52,858 bases of DNA, taken from NCBI GenBank assembly GCA_041665065.1, contig JBAYJM010000005.1, positions 1 to 52,858 of the forward strand, given 5' to 3'. Shown here piece by piece: positions 31,421 to 40,192 of this stretch. Origin of the DNA: JBAYJM01 sp041665065. GTDB taxonomy: Bacteria > Patescibacteriota > Patescibacteriia > 2-01-FULL-39-33. The notes beneath the pieces were generated by a model that was not told the DNA's origin, searched no databases, and worked only from the letters and a program-made list of their open reading frames with translations. The position numbers and the translations under genes were made by a program. Position 1 is the first letter of the stretch, and each line of letters opens with the position of its first letter.

Positions 31421-31834
31421 TTATAAAGATTGTAAAAAATCTTCTATCGTTCTATATCTTTCTTCAAATATAAGATATAAACTATCAGGTTTTTCAGCTT
31501 CACCTATTAAAATTAAATGTTTTCCTAATCCATACGCAATCCCCGCCTCTATGTGTACAGAATTTCCAGCCGGTAAAAGCATAATAATTTTTTCAGCATT
31601 TTTTAATCCATTTAGGTCGGTATCAAAAACAAATTTAAAAAAAGAATCATTATAAAAATCTTTAACATTTTCAAATGCTTCCATTTGCCTTTCTGGATTT
31701 AAATGTGGATTTTTAGGATCAGCAGGAATATCACAAAAATTATAACAGGTCTTTCCTTTATTTCTCAGTTCAGAAATTAAATAATCACACTGATCTTTGT
31801 TTCTAAACTTTGAAATTATAGTATAGTCAGTCAT
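31421..31834 (-). CDS. Nucleoside 2-deoxyribosyltransferase-like protein, second copy type
   Basis: 137 aa. TDYTIISKFRNKDQCDYLIS, then EKIIMLLPAGNSVHIEAGIAYGLGKHLILIGEAE, the last block being typical for NDT-like Rossmann proteins (Asp/Glu-x-Gly-x-A..LGK). It differs enough from the 28936-29349 protein that recent duplication is unlikely. It is 1 nt upstream of pgeF. Confidence 0.7.
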   Translation of the reverse strand: MTDYTIISKFRNKDQCDYLISELRNKGKTCYNFCDIPADPKNPHLNPERQMEAFENVKDFYNDSFFKFVFDTDLNGLKNAEKIIMLLPAGNSVHIEAGIAYGLGKHLILIGEAEKPDSLYLIFEERYRTIEDFLQSL

Positions 31835-31863
31835 ATTTTATTTTTTTATCTACAACCACACAT

Positions 31864-32190
31864 TCAGACTTCTTCCAAAGGATAAATATCAAAAGCAACC
31901 TCTTCGTATGGATGAACTTTTTTCATTGCAGAAATTACATCATTTAAAATATCACGGCTACAAACAACCTCTATCCGCTCCTCAGCAACAAACTCCAACT
32001 TTCCAACCTTGCCTATCGCCGGATGCGCGCCTTCTTGGGGCAAAAATCGCCCGACACCTTTTGATGAAAAACTACAGAAAGCATAATTGCCAATTTTTCC
32101 TGCACCTGCTTTTCCCATAGCATCGCGAACCAAATCCGCATGGGACTCTGGAACAAACACAACGATTTTTACATTATTAGATTGGCTCAT
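31864..32190 (-). CDS. NIF3/YqfO middle-domain-like protein, 108 aa
   Basis: KIVVFVPESHADLVRDAMGK, GAGKIGNYAFCSFSSKGVGR, FLPQEGAHPAIGKVGKLEFV, RIEVVCSRDILNDVISAMKK and HPYEEVAFDIYPLEE match the inserted PII/CutA-like domain of YqfO-type NIF3 proteins, here as a free-standing protein. CutA/PII-type trimers sense small molecules or metals; target unknown. Operon member. Confidence 0.88.
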   Translation of the reverse strand: MSQSNNVKIVVFVPESHADLVRDAMGKAGAGKIGNYAFCSFSSKGVGRFLPQEGAHPAIGKVGKLEFVAEERIEVVCSRDILNDVISAMKKVHPYEEVAFDIYPLEEV

Positions 32191-32198
32191 AAATTAAT

Positions 32199-32390
32199 TT
32201 AAATTTTTAACGTAGCTCGTTTTAATTCCTTAACCTCATCTTCCTTTTCATAAATCTTACCGCCAAACAACTTATGCAACAAAGGAATAACACCGCATTT
32301 TTCGCATTCACCCCAATTGCATTTACCGCCATTTTTCTTTGCCAACTTCTTGCACATTGCAACTTCCCTTTCAAAAATTTCTTTTTCCAT
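32199..32390 (-). CDS. Small Cys-containing protein, 63 aa
   Basis: First gene of the operon. Four Cys: MCKKLAKKNGGKCNWGECEKCGVIPLL (listed as motif; a C-x9-C-x4-C-x2-C layout) may form a zinc or iron site; the C-terminus is charged. 32 nt away from the repeat-rich intergenic stretch on its upstream side. Function unknown; AT-rich codons mark it as a native gene. Confidence 0.7.
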   Translation of the reverse strand: MEKEIFEREVAMCKKLAKKNGGKCNWGECEKCGVIPLLHKLFGGKIYEKEDEVKELKRATLKI

Positions 32391-32709
32391 ATTTTTTAAC
32401 CAATAAGATCATCTCTCTAATCCTGGATCCCGGCCTTCGCCGGGATGACGAAAGAGTGATTGTATTTACTTTTCTCCTTACCATTTCCCCGTCCCCCTTG
32501 TGAGTCTTAAAAATCTTGTGCCAATTTTTTGCGAAGCGAACGTTAAGAAACAGCTCTAGCCTCAGCAGAGGCGTTAGCTGTTTTAGTGAGAGAAGTAAAA
32601 AATTTGGCCATGATTTTTAAACAGCGAACGTCCGCCGCGGCGGATTCTTTTTGTTAGCTTTTTCTGTTCTTAGAAAAGAAAAAGTAAAAACGTATTTACA
32701 AACAAAACC
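32391..32709. repeat. Palindrome-rich intergenic stretch between secA and the small-enzyme operon
   Basis: No gene is seen. Contents: CCTGGATCCCGG-CCTTCG-CCGGGATGACG at about 32422-32452, a palindromic repeat known from many bacterial genomes; a 12-bp imperfect hairpin AACAGCT...GCCTC/GAGGC...AGCTGTT (about 32549-32582); the perfect TCCGCCGCGGCGGA (32630-32643); and two copies of AGCGAACGT (about 32536 and 32624). It lies downstream of secA (minus) and upstream of the 63-aa gene. Confidence 0.7.
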
Positions 32710-35430
32710 CTACTTCCCATGACAATTCTTAAACTTCTTTCCACTTCCACAAGGACAAGCATCATTCCTGCCAACTTTCTCGCCGTTATAATGAGTTGAG
32801 TCTTTTAAAATTTTATCTGCTTTCCTGTTTTCCAATCCCTCATCTGCCATCATTGGAGATTTCATAGACGACTCCTTGCTTGGAGCTGAAAATTGTAAAT
32901 TATTTTGTGGGACTTGCTCTGTTGGAATTTCCTGAGGAGTTACCATTCCAATTTTATAAATACTGAATGCAAGTTGCTGATCAATAGACAAGAGAAGTTC
33001 TTTAAACATTCTAAACGCCTCTCTTTTATATTCCACCAAAGGATCTCTTTGTCCATAACCGCGGAGCCCGATTCCGGTTCTTAAATATTGCATTGATTCC
33101 AAATGTTCAATCCAGGTGTTATCTATGATTCTCAAAAACATGGCCTGCTCGATTTGCCTCATGACCGCAACTTCGGGTCGAGGATTCGGCAACATGTTTG
33201 CTCTCTCCTCAAGCTCATTATAAGCGAGCACGGCCAACTTCTTTAAATAACCGCCAATCATTTCCTGAGCCGTCTGATCCTGGTCTTTATCACCGGCTTC
33301 CGCCCTAAGCTCTTCAAGTTTTTTCCGCGCTTCTTTATTAACGGGAAAAATAGTTCCCGCCATATCATAAATCTGATCCAGATTCCAAACCTTTTCATCG
33401 GGATCCTGAGTATAAGTTGTAACCAAGCTATCGATTTCATTTTCCACGGCGGAAATAGTTGCTTCTTTTGTATCAACGCCCTGTAAAATTTGCTTTCGTT
33501 TTTTATAAACAGCCTCTCTGTGCTTATTCATTACATCATCATATTCAACCAGATGTTTTCTAGTATCAAAATTATTGCCTTCAACTTTTTTCTGGGCAGA
33601 CTCAATTGATTTGGAAATTATCCTGTTTTCAATCGGCATATCATCGGGCACGCCTAAAGTATTCATAATAGATTTCATCCTATCTGAACCGAAAATTCTC
33701 ATTAAATCATCATCCAATGAAATATAAAATTGTGTCAGGCCAGGATCGCCTTGACGGCCGGCACGACCTCTTAACTGATTATCGATACGCCTTGACTCAT
33801 GCCGCTCAGTACCTATTACACAAAGACCGCCAGCCTCGACAACTTTTTTAAATTCCTCTTCTTCAAAAGGATATCCGCCCAAGATAATATCAACTCCTCT
33901 ACCGGCCATATTGGTGGCAACGGTTACTGCTCCAACTTTTCCAGCCTGGGCAATTATGTGTGCTTCTTTTTCGTGATGCTTAGCATTTAGGACTTGGTGC
34001 TCAATTCCTTCACGAGATAAAAATTCTGACAGCAATTCGTTTTTTTCAATCGCAACAGTACCGACCAAAACGGGCTGTCCTTTTTCATGCCTTTCTTTTA
34101 TTTCCCTGACCAAGGCCTGGAATTTTCCTGTTTCATTTTTATAAATTCTGTCATTTAAATCTTTTCTAACCATCGGCTTATTTGTAGGAATTACAACCAC
34201 TTCCAATTTATAAATACTATGGAATTCCTCTGCTTCTGTTTCAGCTGTTCCGGTCATGCCAGACAATTTATTATAGAGTCTAAAATAATTTTGAAATGAT
34301 ACTGTAGCTAATGTTTTGCTTTCTCTTTGTACTTTTACATTTTCTTTTGCTTCAATTGCCTGGTGCAAGCCATCGCTGTATCTTCGGCCAAACATCATTC
34401 TGCCCGTAAATTCATCAATAATAATTATTTCATCATCTTTAACTACATAGTCTTTATCTTTTTTAAATAACGCCCAAGCCTTTAATGCCTGCTCAATGTG
34501 GTGGACATCGCCAATTCCCCTATCGGTATAAATATTTCCAACACCAAGCAATTTTTCAACTTTGGCGATGCCTTCTTCGGTCAAAGTTACCGCTCTTAAC
34601 TTCTCATCAATCTTATAATCTTCTTCCGCATTCAATTTTTTTACTAATAAAGAAAATTGATAATATTTATCCGTTGATTCCATGTCGGGAGCGGAAATAA
34701 TTAAAGGCGTCCTAGCCTCATCAATTAAAATTGAATCGACTTCATCAACGATTGCGTAATGCAGATCCCTCTGCGCCATATCTGTAATATTTTGAACCAT
34801 GTTGTCCCTAAGATAATCAAAACCAAATTCATTATTAGTTCCGTACAAAATATCGCAATTGTAAGCTTCTTGCCTGGAACATGGAGTTAAATTCTGAACA
34901 TCCAAAACATCATCGCCTTCTTTTGCTTTTAAATTCGGATCAAACTTAAAAGAGCTCTCATGCTGGATACAGCCGACAGTCATGCCTAAAAAATCGAAAA
35001 TCCTACCCATCCAATCAGCATGAATTCTGGAAAGATAATCATTTACAGTAACCAGGTGGGCGCCCTTGCCTTCAAGCGCATTTAAATAAAGCGGGCTGGT
35101 AGCGGTCAAAGTTTTTCCTTCACCAGTTCTCATTTCAGCTATCTGTCCGCGATGAAGAACAATTCCGCCGATTAACTGCACATCAAAATGTCTTTGGTTT
35201 AAGACTCTTTTGGCTGCTTCCCTGACAGTCGCAAAAGCTTCCGGTAGAATTTCATCTAAAGTCTTGCCTTCTGCTAAAAATTTTTTGAGTTTAGGCGTCT
35301 GAAATTTTAACTCTTCATCAGATAATTTTTGCAATGTTGGCTCAAATTTGTTTATCTCGTCAACCAAAGGCTCTAGTTGCTTAACGACTTTTTCATTTGG
35401 ATCGCCAAACATTTTGCTAAATATAGACAT
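32710..35430 (-). CDS. secA: Preprotein translocase ATPase SecA
   Basis: 906 aa, full length. Walker A MRTGEGKTLTA, Walker B region VDEVDSILIDEAR, LRDNMV, preprotein crosslinking domain, second NBD with GTVAIEKNELLS, ATNMAGRGVDIILGG and RRIDNQLRGRAGRQGDPG, helical scaffold, and a C-terminal zinc motif NDACPCGSGKKFKNCHGK for SecB/lipid contact. It drives export of the many signal-peptide proteins of this window. No SD. Confidence 0.98.
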   Translation of the reverse strand: MSIFSKMFGDPNEKVVKQLEPLVDEINKFEPTLQKLSDEELKFQTPKLKKFLAEGKTLDEILPEAFATVREAAKRVLNQRHFDVQLIGGIVLHRGQIAEMRTGEGKTLTATSPLYLNALEGKGAHLVTVNDYLSRIHADWMGRIFDFLGMTVGCIQHESSFKFDPNLKAKEGDDVLDVQNLTPCSRQEAYNCDILYGTNNEFGFDYLRDNMVQNITDMAQRDLHYAIVDEVDSILIDEARTPLIISAPDMESTDKYYQFSLLVKKLNAEEDYKIDEKLRAVTLTEEGIAKVEKLLGVGNIYTDRGIGDVHHIEQALKAWALFKKDKDYVVKDDEIIIIDEFTGRMMFGRRYSDGLHQAIEAKENVKVQRESKTLATVSFQNYFRLYNKLSGMTGTAETEAEEFHSIYKLEVVVIPTNKPMVRKDLNDRIYKNETGKFQALVREIKERHEKGQPVLVGTVAIEKNELLSEFLSREGIEHQVLNAKHHEKEAHIIAQAGKVGAVTVATNMAGRGVDIILGGYPFEEEEFKKVVEAGGLCVIGTERHESRRIDNQLRGRAGRQGDPGLTQFYISLDDDLMRIFGSDRMKSIMNTLGVPDDMPIENRIISKSIESAQKKVEGNNFDTRKHLVEYDDVMNKHREAVYKKRKQILQGVDTKEATISAVENEIDSLVTTYTQDPDEKVWNLDQIYDMAGTIFPVNKEARKKLEELRAEAGDKDQDQTAQEMIGGYLKKLAVLAYNELEERANMLPNPRPEVAVMRQIEQAMFLRIIDNTWIEHLESMQYLRTGIGLRGYGQRDPLVEYKREAFRMFKELLLSIDQQLAFSIYKIGMVTPQEIPTEQVPQNNLQFSAPSKESSMKSPMMADEGLENRKADKILKDSTHYNGEKVGRNDACPCGSGKKFKNCHGK

Positions 35431-35496
35431 ATTTATTGAATATAGTTTGATTATTTATACCGATAATGTTATCAAAATATTGAAATTTATTCAAAT

Positions 35497-35534
35497 AAAA
35501 AAGGGTCGGGGAAGCGCGTACGCTCCCAAGACCC
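35497..35534 (-). terminator. Intrinsic terminator of orphan gene I
   Basis: GGGT...GGGAGCG / CGC-TTCCC...ACCC (35534-35503) with a bulge, then T6ATTTG (minus). The 134-bp gap 35431-35564 otherwise holds the secA upstream region with a TATAAA-like -10. Confidence 0.75.
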
Positions 35535-35564
35535 ACCCTATGCGAAAGCAACTGATTAAGTCGC

Positions 35565-36020
35565 TTATTCTTTCCGAGGCCAACGAGAAGCCACGGCAGA
35601 AAAATCTTTGGGGTTATAATATTTCCCCCCAATTAGAATCCTCCCTTGGCGTATAGCCTTGATCACCTGAGAGCCAGTAGTCTTACTTTCCACGGTGTCG
35701 CCGATCCTTACAACAAAAAGAGCGCAGGGGTCGTATTGTTTGTCATTTATTATGATCTGAAAACCCTCAAACGCCCCCACAATGCCAATTCGCGAAGAAA
35801 GGATATTGCACACGAGACTACCGGGCACGATCCGATGCCTTTCAATGTGGTCCTTTATTTGATCGCGCTGAAGCTCAAAACCTTTTTTTTGCTCCAGCCA
35901 CTGGACCTTCTTTTTCTCCTCCTCGCAACCGGCAATTACTGTGGTTAAGGTCTTCCTCCTTGTTAATCCCAGTGAACGATAAAAGCCCCCGTCTGCCGCT
36001 AAACCGGTTCTACTACTCAT
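35565..36020 (-). CDS. Orphan protein, 151 aa (GC-shifted locus I)
   Basis: Not recognised. ATG 36020 is preferred; a TTG at 36071 would lie at the transcription start. The SD is unclear: AGGGGG sits 13 nt upstream and AAGGAGGAGG about 35 nt upstream. The N-terminus is basic, then a long charged helix (GCEEEKKKVQWLEQKKGFEL, QRDQIKDHIERHRI) likely to be a coiled coil, then a beta-rich domain (VPGSLVCNILSSRIGIVGAF; ALFVVRIGDTVESKTTGSQV) in which two copies of a short motif occur: IIINDKQYDPCALFVV and ILIGGKYYNPKDFSAV. G/C-rich codons against secA and hpf. Confidence 0.75.
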   Translation of the reverse strand: MSSRTGLAADGGFYRSLGLTRRKTLTTVIAGCEEEKKKVQWLEQKKGFELQRDQIKDHIERHRIVPGSLVCNILSSRIGIVGAFEGFQIIINDKQYDPCALFVVRIGDTVESKTTGSQVIKAIRQGRILIGGKYYNPKDFSAVASRWPRKE

Positions 36021-36082
36021 GTTACTGTCACTGCCCCCTACTTCTTTTGAAGCCTCCTCCTTGACAATCAAAACACCAAAAT

Positions 36083-36111
36083 ATTATATCATGTATCAAT
36101 AAAAAAGTCAA
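36083..36111 (-). promoter_or_regulatory. Promoter of orphan gene I
   Basis: TTGACT (36111-36106), 17-bp spacer, perfect TATAAT (36088-36083). The -35 starts 4 nt after the T run of the hpf terminator. Confidence 0.85.
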
Positions 36112-36114
36112 TAC

Positions 36115-36138
36115 AAAAAACCGCCTAATTACGGGCGG
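36115..36138. terminator. Terminator of hpf
   Basis: CCGCC/GGCGG (36121-36125/36134-36138), loop of 8; minus side T6, plus side T4. Confidence 0.85.
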
Positions 36139-36161
36139 TTTTGCAATTAAAGCTGTTTTTC

Positions 36162-36467
36162 TTATTGTTCCTGGTTTTTTTCTTTGTATTTAACCAATTC
36201 AACCTTCAATTTATCCCTGACTTCATTCATTGATTTTGTGATGTCATCCATTTCGGCTTCGGCCCTGATTGTTGCGTTTGGAACAACCAGATTCGCTTCA
36301 GCCCGATATATGTTTCCCTTTTGATGATGAAAGGTTGTGATTCCCACTTCAACATTTGCCTCGATAATATTACTATAATATTTCATTAATCCCATAATCT
36401 TTTCTTCAATTATTTCCCTTGATTCCGGACTCAATTTAGAATTAGTGGCCTTAATGTTGATCCTCAT
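36162..36467 (-). CDS. hpf: Short-form ribosome hibernation factor (HPF/RaiA)
   Basis: 101 aa, the short (gamma-type) form without the C-terminal dimerisation domain. RINIKATNSKLSPESREIIE, then VEVGITTFHHQKGNIYRAEANLVVPNA (motif), DDITKSMNEVRDKLKVELVKYKE. It binds the 30S A/P region and inactivates idle ribosomes. Own terminator; no SD. The 150-bp gap to murB has only a small hairpin CCTGAT/ATCAGG. Confidence 0.93.
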   Translation of the reverse strand: MRINIKATNSKLSPESREIIEEKIMGLMKYYSNIIEANVEVGITTFHHQKGNIYRAEANLVVPNATIRAEAEMDDITKSMNEVRDKLKVELVKYKEKNQEQ

Positions 36468-36616
36468 AGTATTATTTTTATTAATAATTATTTTTACTAA
36501 ATAAAATTTAATATCGTTTTATAAAATTCCATCCTGATTTTCATCAGGGCTAAAAGCAGAGTTCGCCGAAATGATAATTAAAATAAATCCGAGATAACAA
36601 CGAAACGACACAACGA

Positions 36617-37573
36617 TTAAAATCCTATGTATTCTATCTCTTCCATCAATTGCAAATTGAAAGTGCTTCTGACTTTTTGTTTGATAATACTTATTAGAAT
36701 GATAACATTTTCTGCTGTTGCCTTTCCAGTATTAATAATAATTCCGGCGTGGTTTTCAGAAACCTTTGCGCCCCCTATTTCTCTGCCTTTTAATCCACAT
36801 TGGTCAATTAACCAAGCAGCCGGAATCTTTCTATATTTTACATACTGATCCGGAAAATCAGAGTGTTGCTTTTTAAACTGTGTCATTTCCACATCATCAA
36901 TCTCAATATTTTTAAAAACACAGCCGGCGCAAAGTCCTTTAAATTTTAAAACCCTTTCCTTTAAGATATTTTTTATCTTTTCTTTTGACTCGTCAATATT
37001 ATTTTTTTCCAACTTTAGAACTGCAGACAAAATTATATCAGCATTTCCTTCTTTCTTAAAAATACTATGCCTATATGCAAACTCGCAATCCTTATTTGAC
37101 AGTTCTTTAATCTTGCCATTTCTCAAAATTTTTACCTGAACAATATTTTTGCTCATATCGCTTCCATAGGCTCCGGCGTTGCCCCTCACTGCTCCACCAA
37201 TTGTTCCAGGTATACCTGCGGCCCACTCCAAACCCCCGACTCCTGCTCCTATTGATTCGCCCATTGCCTTGGCAAGTGGAACTCCAGCTTCGCACTCCAT
37301 CGTATCATCCTTAATTTTAAGACGCCCGTTATTGGCTTTAATGACTAATCCATCAAAACCGCTATCATTAAATAAAATGTTACTGCCTCCGCCGATTATT
37401 ACATAGGACAATTTTGATTTAATTGCGCTTTCAACTAATAATATTATTTCTTCGGTCGTGTTAGCAATGGCAAAATATCTGGCAAGACCGCCAATTTTAA
37501 AAGTAGAATGGTTTGCCAAAACCTCATTCTCTTTGACCAATTCTTTTATTGGATTTAAAAAATTAACCTGCAT
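36617..37573 (-). CDS. murB: UDP-N-acetylenolpyruvoylglucosamine reductase
   Basis: 318 aa from ATG 37573 (MQVNFLNPIKEL); the frame is open 15 codons further into the preceding 47-aa gene. FAD domain: NHSTFKIGGLARYF, VIIGGGSNILF; GLEWAAGIPGTIGGAVRGNAGAYG; FAYRHSIFKK; C-terminal AAWLIDQCGLKG, SENHAGIIIN (Ser proton donor in GAKVSENHA region). Reduces UDP-GlcNAc-enolpyruvate to UDP-MurNAc. Last gene of dcw block 2. Confidence 0.97.
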   Translation of the reverse strand: MQVNFLNPIKELVKENEVLANHSTFKIGGLARYFAIANTTEEIILLVESAIKSKLSYVIIGGGSNILFNDSGFDGLVIKANNGRLKIKDDTMECEAGVPLAKAMGESIGAGVGGLEWAAGIPGTIGGAVRGNAGAYGSDMSKNIVQVKILRNGKIKELSNKDCEFAYRHSIFKKEGNADIILSAVLKLEKNNIDESKEKIKNILKERVLKFKGLCAGCVFKNIEIDDVEMTQFKKQHSDFPDQYVKYRKIPAAWLIDQCGLKGREIGGAKVSENHAGIIINTGKATAENVIILISIIKQKVRSTFNLQLMEEIEYIGF

Positions 37574-37577
37574 GAAT

Positions 37578-37721
37578 TTATTTTTTCTTTTTGCGCGAAT
37601 AAAACTTGTTTTCCTCAATAATCTGTTTCTGCTTGGAAAAGCCGCTTCCTTTTACTTTTTTCTTCTTGGACTTAGCTCTTTCTAACTCTTGCTCTAGGTA
37701 GTCTAAATTTAAATTTTTCAT
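37578..37721 (-). CDS. Small basic protein between murC and murB, 47 aa
   Basis: ATG 37721 to TAA 37578-37580. MKNLNLDYLEQELERAKSKK, then KKVKGSGFSKQKQIIEENKF and a run of Arg/Lys at the end. Very basic, helical, no membrane span. It starts 3 nt after the murC stop side (murC ends 37724) and ends 4 nt before murB, so it is co-translated with wall enzymes. It could bind nucleic acid, ribosome or acidic lipid; unknown. Confidence 0.65.
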   Translation of the reverse strand: MKNLNLDYLEQELERAKSKKKKVKGSGFSKQKQIIEENKFYSRKKKK

Positions 37722-37723
37722 CA

Positions 37724-39097
37724 CTATTTATTTACTATTTTTTTGGCCAAATTGTAAATATCTCCAGCACCCATTATTAAGGCCATATCATAGTCATCTT
37801 TTAACTCCTCAACTTGTTTTTCGGATTGATCCAAAGTGCCCCCATAAACGGCATTTATTCCGTTTAATTTAATCGCGTCAACTAGTTTTTGTGAATTAAC
37901 ATCAAAATCCTCCGGCTTTTCTCTGCCTTTTGCATAATATATGTCAGGAATAATAAGTTTATCTACACCCGAGAATGCCTCGGAGAATCCCTTGAACAAA
38001 TTTTTTGTTCGGCTAAATTGATGGGGTTGAAACACTACTAAAACCTTTTTTCCCGGATAAAATTCCTTGGCAGCTAAAATTGTTTTAGAAATTGCATCCG
38101 GCGTATGAGCGTAATCGGTAATAACTGTCATTTTTCCCAAACTCCCCAATCTTTCAAATCTTCTCCAAGCTCCCCTGAACTCTGCGAGCGCGCTTTTTAT
38201 CTTTTCCATATCCACGCCCAAATGGTAACTGACGGCAATGGCGGCTAAGGCATTATAGACATTGAATTTTCCGGGAATTGATAATTGCATTTCAAACATC
38301 CTATCTTCAAGGTGCAAATCAAATTTTTGAAGACCATCCTCAACCTGTAAATTCTTTGCCATTATATCAGCCTTATTATTAATTCCATAAGTAATAATTT
38401 TTGCTCCGCAATTTTGTGACACTTCCAAAGAGTTTTCATCATCTGAATTAATTATTAAAAAACCATCACTTTGAACTTTATGAAAATATGAGGAGAAAGC
38501 TGATTTTATATCGCCTAGATCTTTATAATAATCAAAATGGTCCTCACCAATATAAGTGTTTACAGCTATCTTAGGATTATAGTTTTCAAAGGCTCTTCGG
38601 TATTCATCACTTTCAAAAAGAAAATAATCGCTTTTTCCCACTTTCGAATTTCCGGATAAATAATCAACCTTACTGCCAACTATAATGGTCGGGTCCAAGC
38701 CGGCACTAACTAAAATTTTACCTACCATGGCGGTTACGGTAGTTTTGCCATTTGTTCCTGATACGCCGATACCGATTTTATCCGCCATCATCATTCCAAG
38801 CAACTGAGGATATGTCATTTCTATTATGCCGAGTTTCTTTGTTGCCATTCTTTCAGGATTATCTTCACGCACGGCAACACTATAAACAACAAGCTCAGCA
38901 TCGCTTGGAACATTTTCATATTTCTGACCAATAATAACCTCTATGCCATCATTTTCAAGCATTTTGGTAATTTCATTTTCATTTTCATCGCTTCCAACTA
39001 CTTCCTTGCCTTGGAATTTTAAAATCCTGGCGGCAGCTGAAATGCCGTTGCCTCCGATTCCGATGAAATAAATTTTTTTGATTTTATTTAAATCCAT
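37724..39097 (-). CDS. murC: UDP-N-acetylmuramate-L-alanine ligase
   Basis: 457 aa. N-terminal Rossmann FIGIGGNGISAAARIL, ATP loop GVSGTNGKTTVTAMVG, FESDEYRRAF, NTYIGEDHFDYYKDLG, VITDYAHTPDAISKT and C-terminal VFQPHQFSRTKNLF. Adds L-Ala to UDP-MurNAc. The start overlaps the murG stop by 1 nt (TAATG). Confidence 0.97.
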   Translation of the reverse strand: MDLNKIKKIYFIGIGGNGISAAARILKFQGKEVVGSDENENEITKMLENDGIEVIIGQKYENVPSDAELVVYSVAVREDNPERMATKKLGIIEMTYPQLLGMMMADKIGIGVSGTNGKTTVTAMVGKILVSAGLDPTIIVGSKVDYLSGNSKVGKSDYFLFESDEYRRAFENYNPKIAVNTYIGEDHFDYYKDLGDIKSAFSSYFHKVQSDGFLIINSDDENSLEVSQNCGAKIITYGINNKADIMAKNLQVEDGLQKFDLHLEDRMFEMQLSIPGKFNVYNALAAIAVSYHLGVDMEKIKSALAEFRGAWRRFERLGSLGKMTVITDYAHTPDAISKTILAAKEFYPGKKVLVVFQPHQFSRTKNLFKGFSEAFSGVDKLIIPDIYYAKGREKPEDFDVNSQKLVDAIKLNGINAVYGGTLDQSEKQVEELKDDYDMALIMGAGDIYNLAKKIVNK

Positions 39098-40155
39098 TAT
39101 TTTGTAATTTCCATTGCTAGCTCTGTAATTTTCTTCGCGCCGTCTCTTGCCATCATTTTTGAAATATTTCCTGACAGCAGTGCCATTTTATTTTTATTAT
39201 CAATTATCTCCTTTATCTGACTAACTAGCATTTCTGCAGTCAAAGATTTCTGGGATAGATTCACGACTGCATTTGATTTTTGAAAATACTGCGCATTGAA
39301 TTCCTGATGAGTATCGGGCATGGGAATAAGTATAGTCGGTTTTGCCATAATAATTAATTCTGACAAAGTAGAAAGTCCTGCCCTGCTAATCACTATATCC
39401 GAAGCGCAAAGAGCTTCGAGCATTTCTGAAGTCAAAAATTCATATTGATAATAATTTGTCAGTTCAAAATTAATTTTTTTGCCTTTGCCGGTGATATGAA
39501 TTATTTGACAAAATTTTGCAAGCTCAGGAGCGGCTTTATGTACTAACTCATTTATTTTGATTGCGCCGGTTCCCCCGCCAGAAATTAAAACGAGTGGCAT
39601 GCTTCCCACTAAATCAAAAAATTCTTTGCTCTTATTCATATCACAATGATAGAATTCGCGCCTGACAGGATTACCGGTTAGAACCGTTTTACTTGATGCA
39701 AAATCCTTTAATGATATATCAAATGCCACTGTAATTTTTGTAGCGAATGGAGCCATTAATTTATTAGCCAATCCGGGCAAAATATCCTGCTGATGAATAA
39801 TTATTGGAACGCGAAGCAACCAGGCAGCGACAGCCACCGGCACACCGACAAACGCTCCTGCAATAATTACTATCTTTGGCTTGAATTGTAAAATCTGCAT
39901 GAGGCTTTGAAAAAAACCAGCGATAATTTTTACAATATCGACAATATTTTTCCAATCAAAATACCTTCGCAGTTTACCGGAGGAAATTGCCTTAAAATTT
40001 ATTTTATAACTCTCAAGAGCCCGAGCCTCAGGACCAGTTTTTGTTCCCAAAAAAAGAAACTCCGATTGCGGATTGTCCTTTTTTATCTCCTGATAAATAG
40101 CTACCAAGGGACTCACCGACCCCATAGTGCCACCCCCAGCAAATAATATTTTCAT
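39097..40155 (-). CDS. murG: Lipid II synthase MurG
   Basis: 352 aa GT28. FAGGGTMGSVSPLVAIYQEI at the N-terminus (glycine loop; family has GGTGGHxxP, here GGTMGSVSP, so the His is replaced by Ser), then TGNPVRREFY, VLISGGGTGAIKINELV, SRAGLSTLSELIIMAKPTIL and QEFNAQYF. Transfers GlcNAc from UDP-GlcNAc to lipid I at the inner face. The loss of the loop His deserves a check, since it is conserved in most MurG. Confidence 0.93.
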   Translation of the reverse strand: MKILFAGGGTMGSVSPLVAIYQEIKKDNPQSEFLFLGTKTGPEARALESYKINFKAISSGKLRRYFDWKNIVDIVKIIAGFFQSLMQILQFKPKIVIIAGAFVGVPVAVAAWLLRVPIIIHQQDILPGLANKLMAPFATKITVAFDISLKDFASSKTVLTGNPVRREFYHCDMNKSKEFFDLVGSMPLVLISGGGTGAIKINELVHKAAPELAKFCQIIHITGKGKKINFELTNYYQYEFLTSEMLEALCASDIVISRAGLSTLSELIIMAKPTILIPMPDTHQEFNAQYFQKSNAVVNLSQKSLTAEMLVSQIKEIIDNKNKMALLSGNISKMMARDGAKKITELAMEITK

Positions 40156-40192
40156 ATAAATAGCGCCAATTTGTGAAATTTTTAACCTCTTA

